Source: Palauibacter sp965207805
GTDB lineage: Bacteria; Gemmatimonadota; Gemmatimonadetes; Palauibacterales; Palauibacteraceae
DNA length: 64,000 nt
Reading direction: 5' to 3'
Assembly: GCA_965207805.1 (NCBI GenBank)
Contig: OZ242312.1
Span: forward strand, 3,348,001-3,412,000
A program made the translations under genes and the position numbers. The notes under the pieces are model-generated. The model was not told where the DNA came from and searched no databases. It saw nothing but the letters and a program-made list of their open reading frames with translations. Below, in pieces: positions 53,862-63,171 of the stretch (positions within the stretch are counted from its first letter, which is position 1; every line of letters begins with the position of its first letter).

Positions 53862-54851
53862 GTGAGTCACGACATCGAAGCGATACAGGAGAAGATCCGC
53901 GAGCAGAGCGCCTTCGTGGAGCGGCTGGTCGACGAGGTGGGGCGCGTCATCGTGGGGCAGCGAACCATGGTCGAGCGGCTCCTCATTGGCCTGCTCGCCG
54001 ACGGTCACGTGCTCATGGAAGGGGTCCCGGGACTGGCGAAGACGCTCACGGTGCGGACGCTCGCACAGGCGATCGACACCGGCTTCCAGAGAATCCAGTT
54101 CACGCCGGATCTCCTCCCCGCCGACCTCATCGGAACGCTGATCTTCGACCCCAAGCGGAGCGAGTTCCAGACCCGGAAGGGTCCGATCTTCTCCAACATC
54201 ATCCTCGCCGACGAGATCAACCGGTCGCCCGCCAAGGTCCAGTCCGCGCTCCTCGAGGCGATGCAGGAACGGACGGTCACGATCGGGGACGAGACCTTCC
54301 CCCTCGACGACCCGTTCCTTGTCCTCGCGACGCAGAATCCGATCGAGCAGGAAGGGACGTACCCGCTTCCCGAGGCGCAGGTGGACCGCTTCATGCTCAA
54401 GCTCTCCATCGGATATCCCGACAAGGAAGAAGAGCTGGAGATCATGCGGCGCATGGGCGTCGGGTCCGCGCCCGAGCCGCAGACGGTCGTCACGCCGGAC
54501 GAGATCCTCCGGGCGCGCGGCGCCGTCGACCTCATCTACATGGACCGGCAGGTCGAGCGGTACATCGTGGAACTGGTCTTCGCCTCGCGCGCGCCGACCG
54601 ACCACGGACTCGACGACCTCGCCGACCTCATCGCCTACGGCGCGTCACCCAGAGCCAGCATCTGCCTCGCGCGCACGGCGCGGGCACACGCCTTCCTGCG
54701 GCACCGGGGCTACGTGACGCCGGAGGATGTGCGCTCCGTCGCCCTCGATGTCCTGCGTCACCGCGTGCTCGTCACCTACGAGGCCGAGGCCGAGGAAGTC
54801 ACGAGCGAGGACGTGGTGAACCGGATCCTCGACAGCGTCGAGGTCCCGTAG
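53862..54851 (+). CDS. MoxR-family AAA+ ATPase
   Basis: A 329-residue ATPase starting at a GTG preceded by GGAGGAGAGG. Walker A is GVPGLAKT, Walker B is IILADEINR, and the sensor 1 region is LVLATQNPIEQEGTYPLPEAQVDRF, followed by the MoxR lid domain. It heads the aerotolerance-like operon (DUF58, VWA and Bat proteins). In such operons it acts as a chaperone for VWA-domain partners. It is divergent from the FMN dehydrogenase. Confidence 0.95.
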   Translation: MSHDIEAIQEKIREQSAFVERLVDEVGRVIVGQRTMVERLLIGLLADGHVLMEGVPGLAKTLTVRTLAQAIDTGFQRIQFTPDLLPADLIGTLIFDPKRSEFQTRKGPIFSNIILADEINRSPAKVQSALLEAMQERTVTIGDETFPLDDPFLVLATQNPIEQEGTYPLPEAQVDRFMLKLSIGYPDKEEELEIMRRMGVGSAPEPQTVVTPDEILRARGAVDLIYMDRQVERYIVELVFASRAPTDHGLDDLADLIAYGASPRASICLARTARAHAFLRHRGYVTPEDVRSVALDVLRHRVLVTYEAEAEEVTSEDVVNRILDSVEVP

Positions 54852-54878
54852 CATTCGGGGGTTGGAGGGGATCGAGGG

Positions 54879-55754
54879 ATGATTCCGCGGGAGATTCTCC
54901 GGAAGGTCCGCCGCATCGAGATCACGACGCGGGGGCTCGTGGATCAGGTGTTCTCGGGCGAATACCACTCGGTGTTCAAGGGACGCGGCATCAACTTCGC
55001 GGAGGTGCGCGAGTACGACTACGGCGATGACATCCGCACGATCGACTGGAACGTCACCGCCCGCACCGGGACGCCCCACGTCAAGATCTTCGAGGAAGAG
55101 CGCGAACTCACGGTGATGCTCCTCGTCGATGTGAGCGCGTCCGGAGACTTCGGGACCCGCGAGCGGATGAAGGGAGACCTCGCCGTCGAGGTGTGCTCCC
55201 TCCTCGCCTTCAGCGCGATCAAGAACAACGACAAGGTCGGGCTCATCATCTTCAGCGACCGCGTTGAGAAGTTCGTCCCGCCGCGCAAGGGCCGGCGGCA
55301 TGTGCTGCGCGTGCTGCGCGAGATGCTCTACCACGAGCCCGTGGGCCGGACGACGGACCTCGGCGCGGCGCTCGAGTACCTGTCGCGCATCATCCGGCGG
55401 CGGGCCGTGGTTTTCGTCGTTTCCGACTTCGTCTCGAAACCCTTCGAGAAGGCGCTCGGCGTCGCGGGCCGACGGCACGACGTCGTCGCCCTCCGCGTGA
55501 GGGACCGGCGGGAGTCGGAGCTGCCGCCGATCGGACTCGTCGAACTCGAGGACGCGGAGACGGGAGAACGGCTCGTCGTCGACACCTCGAACCGGGATTT
55601 TCGCGCGGCGTTCGCGAGCCGGGGGGAGGAGGCGCGCGCGGGACAGGACCGGACCTTCCGGCGCAGCAAGGTCGATGTCGTGGACCTCAGTCCGGGGCGC
55701 CCCTACCTGCGACCGCTGATGCGCTTCTTCGAGGAACGGGGACGCCGCATATGA
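54879..55754 (+). CDS. DUF58 / VWA-like domain protein
   Basis: A 291-residue soluble protein with the DUF58 core SVFKGRGINFAEVREYDYGDDIRTIDWNVTAR and a VWA-like fold with DVSASGDFG as a metal-site-like motif, followed by SDFVSKPFEKAL. DUF58 proteins always follow MoxR genes and are predicted substrates or partners of the ATPase. It overlaps the next gene by 4 nt (ATGA). Confidence 0.93.
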   Translation: MIPREILRKVRRIEITTRGLVDQVFSGEYHSVFKGRGINFAEVREYDYGDDIRTIDWNVTARTGTPHVKIFEEERELTVMLLVDVSASGDFGTRERMKGDLAVEVCSLLAFSAIKNNDKVGLIIFSDRVEKFVPPRKGRRHVLRVLREMLYHEPVGRTTDLGAALEYLSRIIRRRAVVFVVSDFVSKPFEKALGVAGRRHDVVALRVRDRRESELPPIGLVELEDAETGERLVVDTSNRDFRAAFASRGEEARAGQDRTFRRSKVDVVDLSPGRPYLRPLMRFFEERGRRI

Positions 55755-56779
55755 GTCGCGGATCTGGGAACGGGAACCGGCGCGCGGCGATCATGGGCTT
55801 CCTGCTGGCGTGCGGGGCTCTCGGGGCGGGCGGAGACCTCCAGGGGCAGTCGCCGCGGGTCACGATCGAGCCCGACACGACAGAGATCCATGTGGGCGAC
55901 CCGCTTGCGCTGCGGCTCGCCATCGAGCACCCGGCGGAGCTCGCGGTGCACTGGCCCGATTCGCTCTCGCTGGGTCCCTTCGAGGCGCTGGCGCTCGAAG
56001 CGAGCCCGCCCGAAGCCTCGGCCGACGGCGCCCGGACCGCGGCGGTGCTTCATGTGACCGCCTTCGAACTCGGGGAACTCGAGATCCCCTCCTTTACCCT
56101 CGAACTCACGGACGGAGGCGACGGGACGGCCACCGTCTCCACCGATCCGGTGGTCATCGGCGTGACCACGGTCGGGCTCGACGAGAGCGGGGACATCCGC
56201 GACGTGAAGGGCCCGCGCGCGATCGCGCGCAACTGGTTGCTCCTGTGGCCGTGGCTCCTGCTCGCCGTGGCCCTCGCCGGCGTCGGGTACTGGTGGGGGC
56301 GGCGGCGGCGTCGCGGCCCCGACCGGGTCGACTCCCGGCCGCCGGTCCCGGCCCGACCGCCGCACGAGATCGCGCTCGAGGCGTTGGACCGGCTCGAGGC
56401 GTCCCCTCTCCTGGAGCGCGGCGAGATCAAGCCGTACCACATCGAGGTGTCCCGGATCATCCGGACCTACCTCGAGGGACGCTACCGGATCTGGGCGCTG
56501 GAGATGGTCACGCCGGACGTGATCTCGAGTCTGGGGCATGCCGGCGTGGACCCCGGGATTCGCACGGCCTTCGAACGCTTCCTGGACGCCTGTGACCTCG
56601 TGAAGTTCGCGAAGTGGCGGCCGGATGACGCGGCGTGCCGGAACATTCTCGCCGACGCGCGCACGCTGGTGGAGCGGACGAAGTTCGTGCCCCCGTCGCC
56701 CGCCGCGGAGTCCGAGGCGACCGCGGCAGACGGAGCCGAAGCGACGGCGGACGACCGGACCGAGGCGGCCGTCCCATGA
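55751..56779 (+). CDS. BatD-like membrane-anchored protein
   Basis: A 342-residue protein: signal peptide (FLLACGALGAGGDLQGQ), a periplasmic beta-domain (VTIEPDTTEIHVGDPLALRLAIEH), one transmembrane helix (about 160-183) and a cytoplasmic helical domain (GEIKPYHIEVSRIIRTYLEGRY) typical of the second, shorter BatD-like gene in Bat operons. It ends in an Ala/Glu-rich tail. Overlaps the upstream and downstream genes by 4 nt each. Confidence 0.85.
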   Translation: MSRGSGNGNRRAAIMGFLLACGALGAGGDLQGQSPRVTIEPDTTEIHVGDPLALRLAIEHPAELAVHWPDSLSLGPFEALALEASPPEASADGARTAAVLHVTAFELGELEIPSFTLELTDGGDGTATVSTDPVVIGVTTVGLDESGDIRDVKGPRAIARNWLLLWPWLLLAVALAGVGYWWGRRRRRGPDRVDSRPPVPARPPHEIALEALDRLEASPLLERGEIKPYHIEVSRIIRTYLEGRYRIWALEMVTPDVISSLGHAGVDPGIRTAFERFLDACDLVKFAKWRPDDAACRNILADARTLVERTKFVPPSPAAESEATAADGAEATADDRTEAAVP

Positions 56780-57771
56780 TCCACCGGTTCGCGGATCCCG
56801 CGTTTCTCCTTCTCCTGCTTCTCCTCGTCCCGGTCCTCGCGTACGGGCACCTGGCGAAGGGAGGACGGAAGGCCGGCGCCCTGCGCTACCCGGACCTTGC
56901 GCTCCTGCGCCACGCGGGGGCCGAGCGCACCGGACGCCTGCGCCATGTGCCTCTGGCGTTGCGACTTCTCGCCCTCAGCGCGCTCATCATCGCCTTCGCC
57001 CGCCCTCAATCCGCCTCGACGAGCGAGGACGTGTTGACCGAGGGCGTCGACATCGTCATGGCCCTCGACATCTCGAGTTCCATGCTCGCGCAGGACCTGT
57101 CGCCCAACCGGCTTGAGGCCGCCAAGGAGGTCGCGGCGGACTTCGTGGAGCGCCGGCGCAACGACCGGATCGGACTCGTCGTGTTCGCGGGCCAGGCGTT
57201 CACTCAGGCGCCGCTCACGATCGATCACCCTGCGGTTTCCGCGGTGATGGCCGAACTGGAGGTGGGGATGGTCGAGGACGGGACCGCGATCGGACTCGGA
57301 CTCGCGACCGCGCTCAAGCGACTCGAGTCCAGCCAGGCCGAATCGCGGATCATCGTGCTCCTCACCGATGGCCGGAACAACCGCGGCGAGATCGACCCGG
57401 CGACCGCCGCCCGCATGGCCCGGGCGCTCGGCGTCAAGGTCTATACGATCGGGGCCGGTTCGCGGGGGACGGCCCCGGTTCCTGTCGATGATCCGGTCTT
57501 CGGGCGTCGCCTCGTCTCGATTCCGGTGGACGTCGACGAACCGACCCTCACCGAGGTCGCCGAGGTCACCGGCGGTCGCTACTTCCGCGCCACGGACCGC
57601 GAGAGTCTCGAGCGCATCTACGAGGAAATCGACGCCCTCGAGACGACCGAGATCGACGTGCAGAGCTTCACGCGGTACGGCGAACTCTTCCACTTCCCGC
57701 TCGCGGCGGGACTCGGACTGCTGCTGCTCGAGATCGGGCTCGCGCAGACGGTCCTGAGAAGACTGCCGTAG
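56776..57771 (+). CDS. VWA-domain membrane protein, BatA-like
   Basis: A 331-residue protein with two N-terminal helices (5-25 and 60-75), a VWA domain with the MIDAS motif DISSS (DIVMALDISSSMLAQDLSPNRL) and the later threonine and aspartate sites, then a C-terminal helix. The short stretch ALRYPDLALLR before the second helix is typical of BatA. It is a tandem paralogue of the next gene. Bat proteins are thought to support envelope integrity or aerotolerance with MoxR. Confidence 0.93.
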   Translation: MIHRFADPAFLLLLLLLVPVLAYGHLAKGGRKAGALRYPDLALLRHAGAERTGRLRHVPLALRLLALSALIIAFARPQSASTSEDVLTEGVDIVMALDISSSMLAQDLSPNRLEAAKEVAADFVERRRNDRIGLVVFAGQAFTQAPLTIDHPAVSAVMAELEVGMVEDGTAIGLGLATALKRLESSQAESRIIVLLTDGRNNRGEIDPATAARMARALGVKVYTIGAGSRGTAPVPVDDPVFGRRLVSIPVDVDEPTLTEVAEVTGGRYFRATDRESLERIYEEIDALETTEIDVQSFTRYGELFHFPLAAGLGLLLLEIGLAQTVLRRLP

Positions 57772-57789
57772 CGCGGGGGAGGCGAGATC

Positions 57790-58821
57790 GTGTTCCGCTT
57801 CGGGTTCGTCACTGCGCTCTTCGGGCTGGCGCTCATTCCGCTGGTCGCCGGACTGATGTGGCGTGGCGCGGCGCACCGGCGGCGGGCGCTGGCCCGCTTC
57901 GGCGATCTTGCGCTCGTCCGCCAGTTGAGCCGGAGCGTGAACCCGCGGGCCCGCGCCTGGAAGGCCGTCGCACTCCTCGCCGTACTCGGACTCTCCGTCG
58001 CCGCCGTCGCCCGCCCGCAGTTCGGCTCGCGCGTGGAGACCGTCCGCCGCGAGGGGATGGACATCGTCGTCGCCCTCGACCTCTCCACGTCGATGCTGGC
58101 GGAGGATCTCGCCCCCAACCGCCTGCAGCGCTCGAAGCTCGAAATCCAGCGCCTCATCGAGCGGCTGGACGGGGACCGCATCGGCCTCATCGCCTTTGCC
58201 GGCCAAGCCTTCGTCCAGAGCCCGCTGACCTCGGACTATGGGGCCGCGCGCCTCTTCCTCAACGCGATGGACACGGACCTCGTGCCCGTGCAGGGGACGG
58301 ACCTCGGGGCCGCGCTCGAACTCGCGCTCGACGCCTTCTCGGACGCGCCGGTGGAGGAACGCATCATCATCGTCGTCACCGACGGCGAAGACCACGAGGG
58401 CGGCATCGAGCCGGCCGTGGATCGGGCGCTCGACGCCGGGGTTACGATCCACACGGTCGGCGTGGGTTCGACGGACGGCGTCCCGATTCCCGAGTACGAT
58501 GCGGCGGGCCGGCCGGCCGGGTTCAAGCGCGACGAAGCGGGGGCCGTCGTCACGACCCGGCTAGACGAGACGACGTTGAGGGAGATCGCGACGCGAACGG
58601 GCGGACAGCTCTACCGCAGCACCCCCGAAGCGAGCGAGCTGACGGCGCTCATCGAGCAGGTCTCGGCGCTGGGCGGGCGGGAGATCGACGCGCGCGAGGT
58701 CACCCAGTACGAGGAGCAGTACCAGATATTCCTCGGCGCGGCGATTCTCCTATTGTTCCTGGAAGGCCTGTGGACGGACCGGAAGAAGACGGTGAGGGTC
58801 TGGAGAGGGAGGTTCTCGTGA
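57790..58821 (+). CDS. VWA-domain membrane protein, BatB-like
   Basis: A 343-residue paralogue of the BatA-like protein, starting at a GTG after GGGAGGCGA. It has N-terminal helices (FGFVTALFGLALIPLVAGLMW and VALLAVLGLSVAAVARP), a VWA domain with MIDAS DLSTS (DIVVALDLSTSMLAEDLAPNRL), a DGEDHEGG loop, and a C-terminal helix (FLGAAILLLFLEGLW). It overlaps the TPR gene by 4 nt (GTGA). Confidence 0.93.
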   Translation: MFRFGFVTALFGLALIPLVAGLMWRGAAHRRRALARFGDLALVRQLSRSVNPRARAWKAVALLAVLGLSVAAVARPQFGSRVETVRREGMDIVVALDLSTSMLAEDLAPNRLQRSKLEIQRLIERLDGDRIGLIAFAGQAFVQSPLTSDYGAARLFLNAMDTDLVPVQGTDLGAALELALDAFSDAPVEERIIIVVTDGEDHEGGIEPAVDRALDAGVTIHTVGVGSTDGVPIPEYDAAGRPAGFKRDEAGAVVTTRLDETTLREIATRTGGQLYRSTPEASELTALIEQVSALGGREIDAREVTQYEEQYQIFLGAAILLLFLEGLWTDRKKTVRVWRGRFS

Positions 58822-59597
58822 GTACGACACGCGGCGGCATCGGGCGGCTGTGGCTGCCCCCGGTCATCGCGGTCCTCGCGGCCGCGGTACCTGCCCAGGT
58901 GCACGGGCAGGCGGGCCGCGCGGAGACGCGCGAAGGGAACCGCCTCTATGAAGAGGGACGTTTCGCCGAGGCGCACGAGAAGTACCTGGAAGCGCTCCTC
59001 GCGGCCCCCGACTCCCCCATCATCCGCTTCAACGACGGAAACGCGCTCTATCGGGGCGAGGACTACGAGTCCGCGCTGGAGTCCTTCCGGGCCGCGGTGG
59101 AGAGCGGAGACCCGGAGTTGGCGGCCGCAGCATGGTACAACCTCGGGAACACGCTCTATCGGCAGGGTGCGCTCCCCGAGAGCCTGGAGGCCTTCAAGCA
59201 GGCGCTGCGGGCCGATCCGGCGGACGCCGACGCCAAGCACAACCTCGAGCGCGTGCTCGAACAGATCCAGGAGCAACAGGAGCAGCAGCAGGGAGACGGC
59301 GAGAACGACGAGGAGAACGAAGACGAGGGCGAGCAGCAACCGCAGGGCGGCGAGCAGAACCGGGATCCCGAACAGGACCCGCAGGATCAGCCCGAACAGA
59401 ACCCGGAGCAGGATCCGAACCAGGATCCGAACCAGGATCCGCAGGACCAGCCGAATCCCGAGCCCACGCCCCCAGCGGGCGAGATGACGCGAGAGGAGGC
59501 CGAGCGGCTGCTGGACGCGATCAGGGAAGATCAGGATGAAGTGAACCGCCAGCCGCGCACGCCGACGCGCGGCACGAGGCCGCGCAGGGATTGGTGA
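58818..59597 (+). CDS. TPR protein, BatC-like, with Gln/Asp/Pro-rich tail
   Basis: A 259-residue exported protein: signal peptide (AVLAAAVPAQVHGQ), three TPRs (EGNRLYEEGRFAEAHEKYLE, FNDGNALYRGEDYESALESF, YNLGNTLYRQGALPESLEAF). A low-complexity tail of about 90 residues is rich in Gln, Glu, Asp, Pro and Asn, with short tandem DPNQ repeats, as seen in BatC tails. The tail should be disordered and periplasmic. Start is a GTG overlapping the preceding stop. Confidence 0.9.
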   Translation: MSTTRGGIGRLWLPPVIAVLAAAVPAQVHGQAGRAETREGNRLYEEGRFAEAHEKYLEALLAAPDSPIIRFNDGNALYRGEDYESALESFRAAVESGDPELAAAAWYNLGNTLYRQGALPESLEAFKQALRADPADADAKHNLERVLEQIQEQQEQQQGDGENDEENEDEGEQQPQGGEQNRDPEQDPQDQPEQNPEQDPNQDPNQDPQDQPNPEPTPPAGEMTREEAERLLDAIREDQDEVNRQPRTPTRGTRPRRDW

Positions 59598-61468
59598 TGC
59601 GACCCCCTCGACCTCCTGCCCGCTGCCGGCGCCCGGCCACGGTTGCCGCGCTCGGCTGGCTCGTGGGCAGCCTTCTCGCGCCGGGTACGCTTTCGGGGCA
59701 GGAAGTCACAGCCTCCGCGCACCTCGACCGCGGCGAGGTCGGCGTGGGACAGACCTTCACGCTCAACGTCGTCCTGGAAGGCGTCCAGCGCTTTGACCAG
59801 GACCCGGTCCTCCCCGACATGGGCGCCTTCGCCGCCTTCCTGAGCAGCGGGACGCAGACCTCGGTCCGGATCGTGAACGGCCGGACGACCGTCTCGCTCA
59901 CCGTGCAGTACCGTTTCCAGGCCACGACGGAGGGGACGTTCGAGATCGGGCCGGTCGCGGTCGAGGCGGGCGGCGCGACGCTGACGACGGAACCGCTGAG
60001 CCTGCGCGTGTCGTCGGCTCCCCCAACGGCGCCGGGAGCGGGGGGCGCGCCCGCGGGGCAGCCCTCCGATCCGGGGACCATCGGCCCGGACGACCTCTTC
60101 GTCGTCGCCGAACCGGACAAGCGTAGCGTACGGGAGAACGAGCCGGTCATCGTCGAATACCGACTCTTCACGCGCGTCAACGTGAGTTCGTACGGGGTCA
60201 CGCGGCTCCCCGGCACGGCGGGCTTCTGGGTCGAGGAGTTCGAACTCCCGCAACAGCCGCAGGTCGAGCAGATCGTGCGCGACGGGATCGCGTACGCGAC
60301 CGCGGTGATCCGGAAGGTGGCGCTGTATCCGACGGGACCGGGCTCGAAGACGCTCGAACCGCTCGCGATCGAAGCGCAGGTCCGCGTGCAGCGGCGTTCG
60401 CGCGATCCGTTCGACGATGTGTTCGGGGGGTTCCTCAACCGCAGTTCGCTGTTCGGCGATGTCGTGACGACCGGCGCCGCTTCTCGTGCGGTCGAGATCG
60501 AAGTGCTTCCCCTCCCCTCCGAGGGACGGCCCGCGGACTTCACGGGCCTCGTGGGGGACCTGGCGGTCGCGAGTTCGGTCGACCGGGACAGCCTGGCCGC
60601 GAACGAGGCGGTCACGTTGCGTGTGGAAGTGTCGGGTTCCGGCAACCTGAAGGCGCTGGCCCCGCCGGAACTCGCCTTTCCGCCGACGATGGAGGCCTTT
60701 CCGCCCGAGGTGTCGGATCGTCTGCGAACCACGGACGCGGGCGTCTCGGGGGCGCGGAGCTGGGAGTACGTCCTCATCCCGCGGGCGCCCGGGATGTTGA
60801 CGATACCGGGCGTGGACATGGGGTACTACGACGCCGCGGCGGACCGCTATGAGATCGCTTCGGCGGCGCCGGTCGAATTGCGGGTCACGGGCCGGGCGGT
60901 CGAGGAGGCGCTGCCCGGAGCACGCGCGCGCGGCTCCGTCGAGGCGCTGCGCTCGGACATCCGTTTCATCCAGACCGATACGCCGCGCTTCCGCCGCCGT
61001 GGTGAGACGCTTTTCGACCACGCATGGTTCTGGATCGTCGCGCTTGCGCCCGTCGGCATGGTCGCGGGCGCGGCCGGGCTGCGTCGCCGCCGCGACCGGC
61101 TCGCCGGCGACCAGGCCTACGCCCGCGACCGCCGGGCCGCCCGCGTGGCGAAGAAGCGCCTCGCCCGGGCCGCCGGGCTCGCGGGAGGCGACGATGCGCG
61201 GGCCTTCTACGCGGAGACCGCCCAGGCGCTCGAGGGGTTCGTCGCCGACAAGCTCGACACCTCCGCGGCCGGGATGATCCGCGACGACCTGCGCGCCGCC
61301 CTGCTCCGCCGCGGCGCCCGCGTGCCCACCGTCGAAGAGTACTTCGCCGTCCTCGAAGCCTGCGACCGGCAGCGGTTCGCCCCGGTCGGCGCCGAGATCG
61401 AGGAACGCAAAGCCTTTCTGGCGCGCGCCGAGTCCGTGCTGTCCGCCCTCGCGGGAGAACTCCGATGA
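59597..61468 (+). CDS. BatD family protein
   Basis: A 623-residue exported and membrane-anchored protein. Signal peptide ends SGQEVTA. The long periplasmic part consists of repeated Ig-like BatD domains (VGQTFTLNVVLEGV, FQATTEGTFEIGPVAVEAGG, VEVSGSGNLKALAPPELAFP). A transmembrane helix around 475-495 is followed by a cytoplasmic helical domain. In-frame TTG and GTG codons lie just before the ATG, which shares an A with the previous stop; the ATG is the best guess. Confidence 0.9.
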   Translation: MRPPRPPARCRRPATVAALGWLVGSLLAPGTLSGQEVTASAHLDRGEVGVGQTFTLNVVLEGVQRFDQDPVLPDMGAFAAFLSSGTQTSVRIVNGRTTVSLTVQYRFQATTEGTFEIGPVAVEAGGATLTTEPLSLRVSSAPPTAPGAGGAPAGQPSDPGTIGPDDLFVVAEPDKRSVRENEPVIVEYRLFTRVNVSSYGVTRLPGTAGFWVEEFELPQQPQVEQIVRDGIAYATAVIRKVALYPTGPGSKTLEPLAIEAQVRVQRRSRDPFDDVFGGFLNRSSLFGDVVTTGAASRAVEIEVLPLPSEGRPADFTGLVGDLAVASSVDRDSLAANEAVTLRVEVSGSGNLKALAPPELAFPPTMEAFPPEVSDRLRTTDAGVSGARSWEYVLIPRAPGMLTIPGVDMGYYDAAADRYEIASAAPVELRVTGRAVEEALPGARARGSVEALRSDIRFIQTDTPRFRRRGETLFDHAWFWIVALAPVGMVAGAAGLRRRRDRLAGDQAYARDRRAARVAKKRLARAAGLAGGDDARAFYAETAQALEGFVADKLDTSAAGMIRDDLRAALLRRGARVPTVEEYFAVLEACDRQRFAPVGAEIEERKAFLARAESVLSALAGELR

Positions 61469-62256
61469 CCGCCCGCCGGGCCGCCGTAGTGCTCGCTCTC
61501 GCCTCGGTGACCGCTCCGGCTTCGGCGACAGGGCTCCCCGCTCCCCAGGATGCACTCGCCCCGGCGCCCGCCGAACGGTTCCAGGCGGGGAACAGCTTCT
61601 ACCAGACCGGAGACCATGAGGGCGCGCTTGATGCCTATCTCGGACTGTACGAGGACGGGTTCGAGAGCGGTGAACTCCTCTACAACATCGGCAACGCCTA
61701 CTTCCGGCTCGGGGAACTGGGCCGGGCGATCCTCTTCTACGAGCGCTCCAGGGTCGCACTTCCCCGGGATGAAAGCGTGCGCACGAACCTGGAACTCGCG
61801 CGCTCCCTGACCGCCGACCAGATCACACCGCTTCCGGGCTTCTGGATACCCCGCGTCGTCAGGTGGGCGGTGCAGCTCGTGCCGCGCGCGTGGCTCATCG
61901 CGATCCTGGCGCTGGGCTACCTGGGGCTGGCTTCCATCCTGCTCTACCGGCTCCTCTCCACCGGGCCGCGGTACTGGACCCGCCACGCCGCCGTGGCCGC
62001 CGCCGCGCTCACCTTCGTCGTCGGCGCGAACCTCCTGATCCGCGAGTTCGGCATCGGGCGCGCGGATCGCGGGGTGATCCTGCAGACGGAGGCCGCCGTC
62101 CAGAGCGCGCCCTCCGACGATCCCGCGCTCCAGTTGTTCACGATTCACGAGGGGGCCGTCGTCCGGATCGACCGGAGATCGAGCGACTGGCTCGAGATCG
62201 TCCTTGAAGACGGAAAGGTCGGCTGGGTGCGAGCCGGAGACCTCGAAACGATCTAG
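61465..62256 (+). CDS. TPR plus SH3-like membrane protein, BatE-like
   Basis: A 263-residue protein closing the operon: signal peptide, one or two TPRs (FQAGNSFYQTGDHEGALDAY, YNIGNAYFRLGELGRAILFYERS), two transmembrane helices (about 143-163 and 173-190) and a C-terminal bacterial SH3 domain (AAVQSAPSDDPALQLFTIHEGAVVRI, WLEIVLEDGKVGWVRAGDL). The combination is typical of BatE. It overlaps BatD by 4 nt. Confidence 0.9.
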   Translation: MTARRAAVVLALASVTAPASATGLPAPQDALAPAPAERFQAGNSFYQTGDHEGALDAYLGLYEDGFESGELLYNIGNAYFRLGELGRAILFYERSRVALPRDESVRTNLELARSLTADQITPLPGFWIPRVVRWAVQLVPRAWLIAILALGYLGLASILLYRLLSTGPRYWTRHAAVAAAALTFVVGANLLIREFGIGRADRGVILQTEAAVQSAPSDDPALQLFTIHEGAVVRIDRRSSDWLEIVLEDGKVGWVRAGDLETI

Positions 62257-62265
62257 CGGCGCGTC

Positions 62266-62931
62266 CTAGCGATCCCGCGAACCCGCCGGAAGCACGTCGC
62301 GCCGGCGCATTTCCGTCGTGTAGTACTCCCAGAGCAGCCGCGCCGCCACGCTCCGCCAGGGTCGCCAGCGGGCGGCGATCTCGCGGAGCGTCTTCTCATC
62401 GGGCCGTCCCCGTAGATGGAGCGCATGTCCCGCCGCCTTCCGCAGAGCAAGATCACCCGCCGGGAAGACATCGCTGTGCCCGGCGCAGAACAAGAGATAG
62501 ACCTCGGCCGTCCACACGCCGATCCCCTTGAGGGTCGTCATGGCCGCGATGGCCTCCTCGGCGGGCATGAGGCACAGCGCCTGCGGGTCGAGACGGCCGC
62601 TCTGAACCGCTTCCGCGGCGCCCTTGAGTGTCGCCTCCTTGGACCGGGACAGCCCGATCCGGCGGCATTGCGCATCGGAGAGCCCGGCGACCTGTGCAGG
62701 CTCGCAGCCCCCCGCTTCTTCCACGAGCCGCTCCCAGATCGCGGCGGCCGCTGCCTTCGAAACCATCTGCGCAACGATGGTCCGAGCAAGGCCCTCGAAG
62801 CCGGGAGCCCTTCGCCGCAGCGGCACCGGCCCCGCCCTCTCGACCACGTCCGCAAGCCGTCCGTCGATTCTCACCAAAGCCTCCAGGCCCTCGGCGATGT
62901 CGTTCGGCGTTTCTATCGTTCTTCCCGGCAT
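62266..62931 (-). CDS. DNA-3-methyladenine glycosylase II-like (AlkA/HhH-GPD)
   Basis: A 221-residue protein with the helix-hairpin-helix (LKGIGVWTAEVYLLF, about 134-148) and the catalytic Asp160 in FPAGDLALRKAAG. The opening FEGLARTIVAQMVSKAAAAAIWERL matches the AlkA core without the extra N-terminal domain of E. coli AlkA, as in many short bacterial forms. It removes alkylated bases from DNA as the first step of base excision repair. The ATG at 62931 is chosen because the fold starts soon after it. Confidence 0.92.
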   Translation of the reverse strand: MPGRTIETPNDIAEGLEALVRIDGRLADVVERAGPVPLRRRAPGFEGLARTIVAQMVSKAAAAAIWERLVEEAGGCEPAQVAGLSDAQCRRIGLSRSKEATLKGAAEAVQSGRLDPQALCLMPAEEAIAAMTTLKGIGVWTAEVYLLFCAGHSDVFPAGDLALRKAAGHALHLRGRPDEKTLREIAARWRPWRSVAARLLWEYYTTEMRRRDVLPAGSRDR

Positions 62932-63171
62932 TCGTCTCCTCCGCGCGTTCCCGCGGACTCGTTCGCAGAATGACGTAAGTCGTTTTCCATAAACGCGTTG
63001 CTTTTGACGCCGATGATCTCTACCCCCCATTCTGTCCACCGTGGAGAAACGGATTCCCGTGGCTCTTCCAAGCGGTGAACGGATGGGTAACCGTTGGAGT
63101 GGACGCCCCCTCCCGTGTGCCAAGATGGTACTTCGCACTTGCTGACCATCTCCAGACTTGACCGACTACGA

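Noticed and set aside
59330..59470. Short tandem repeats as a possible CRISPR-like or satellite array
   Set aside because: They are codon repeats (Asp-Pro-Asn-Gln) in the low-complexity tail of the BatC-like protein.
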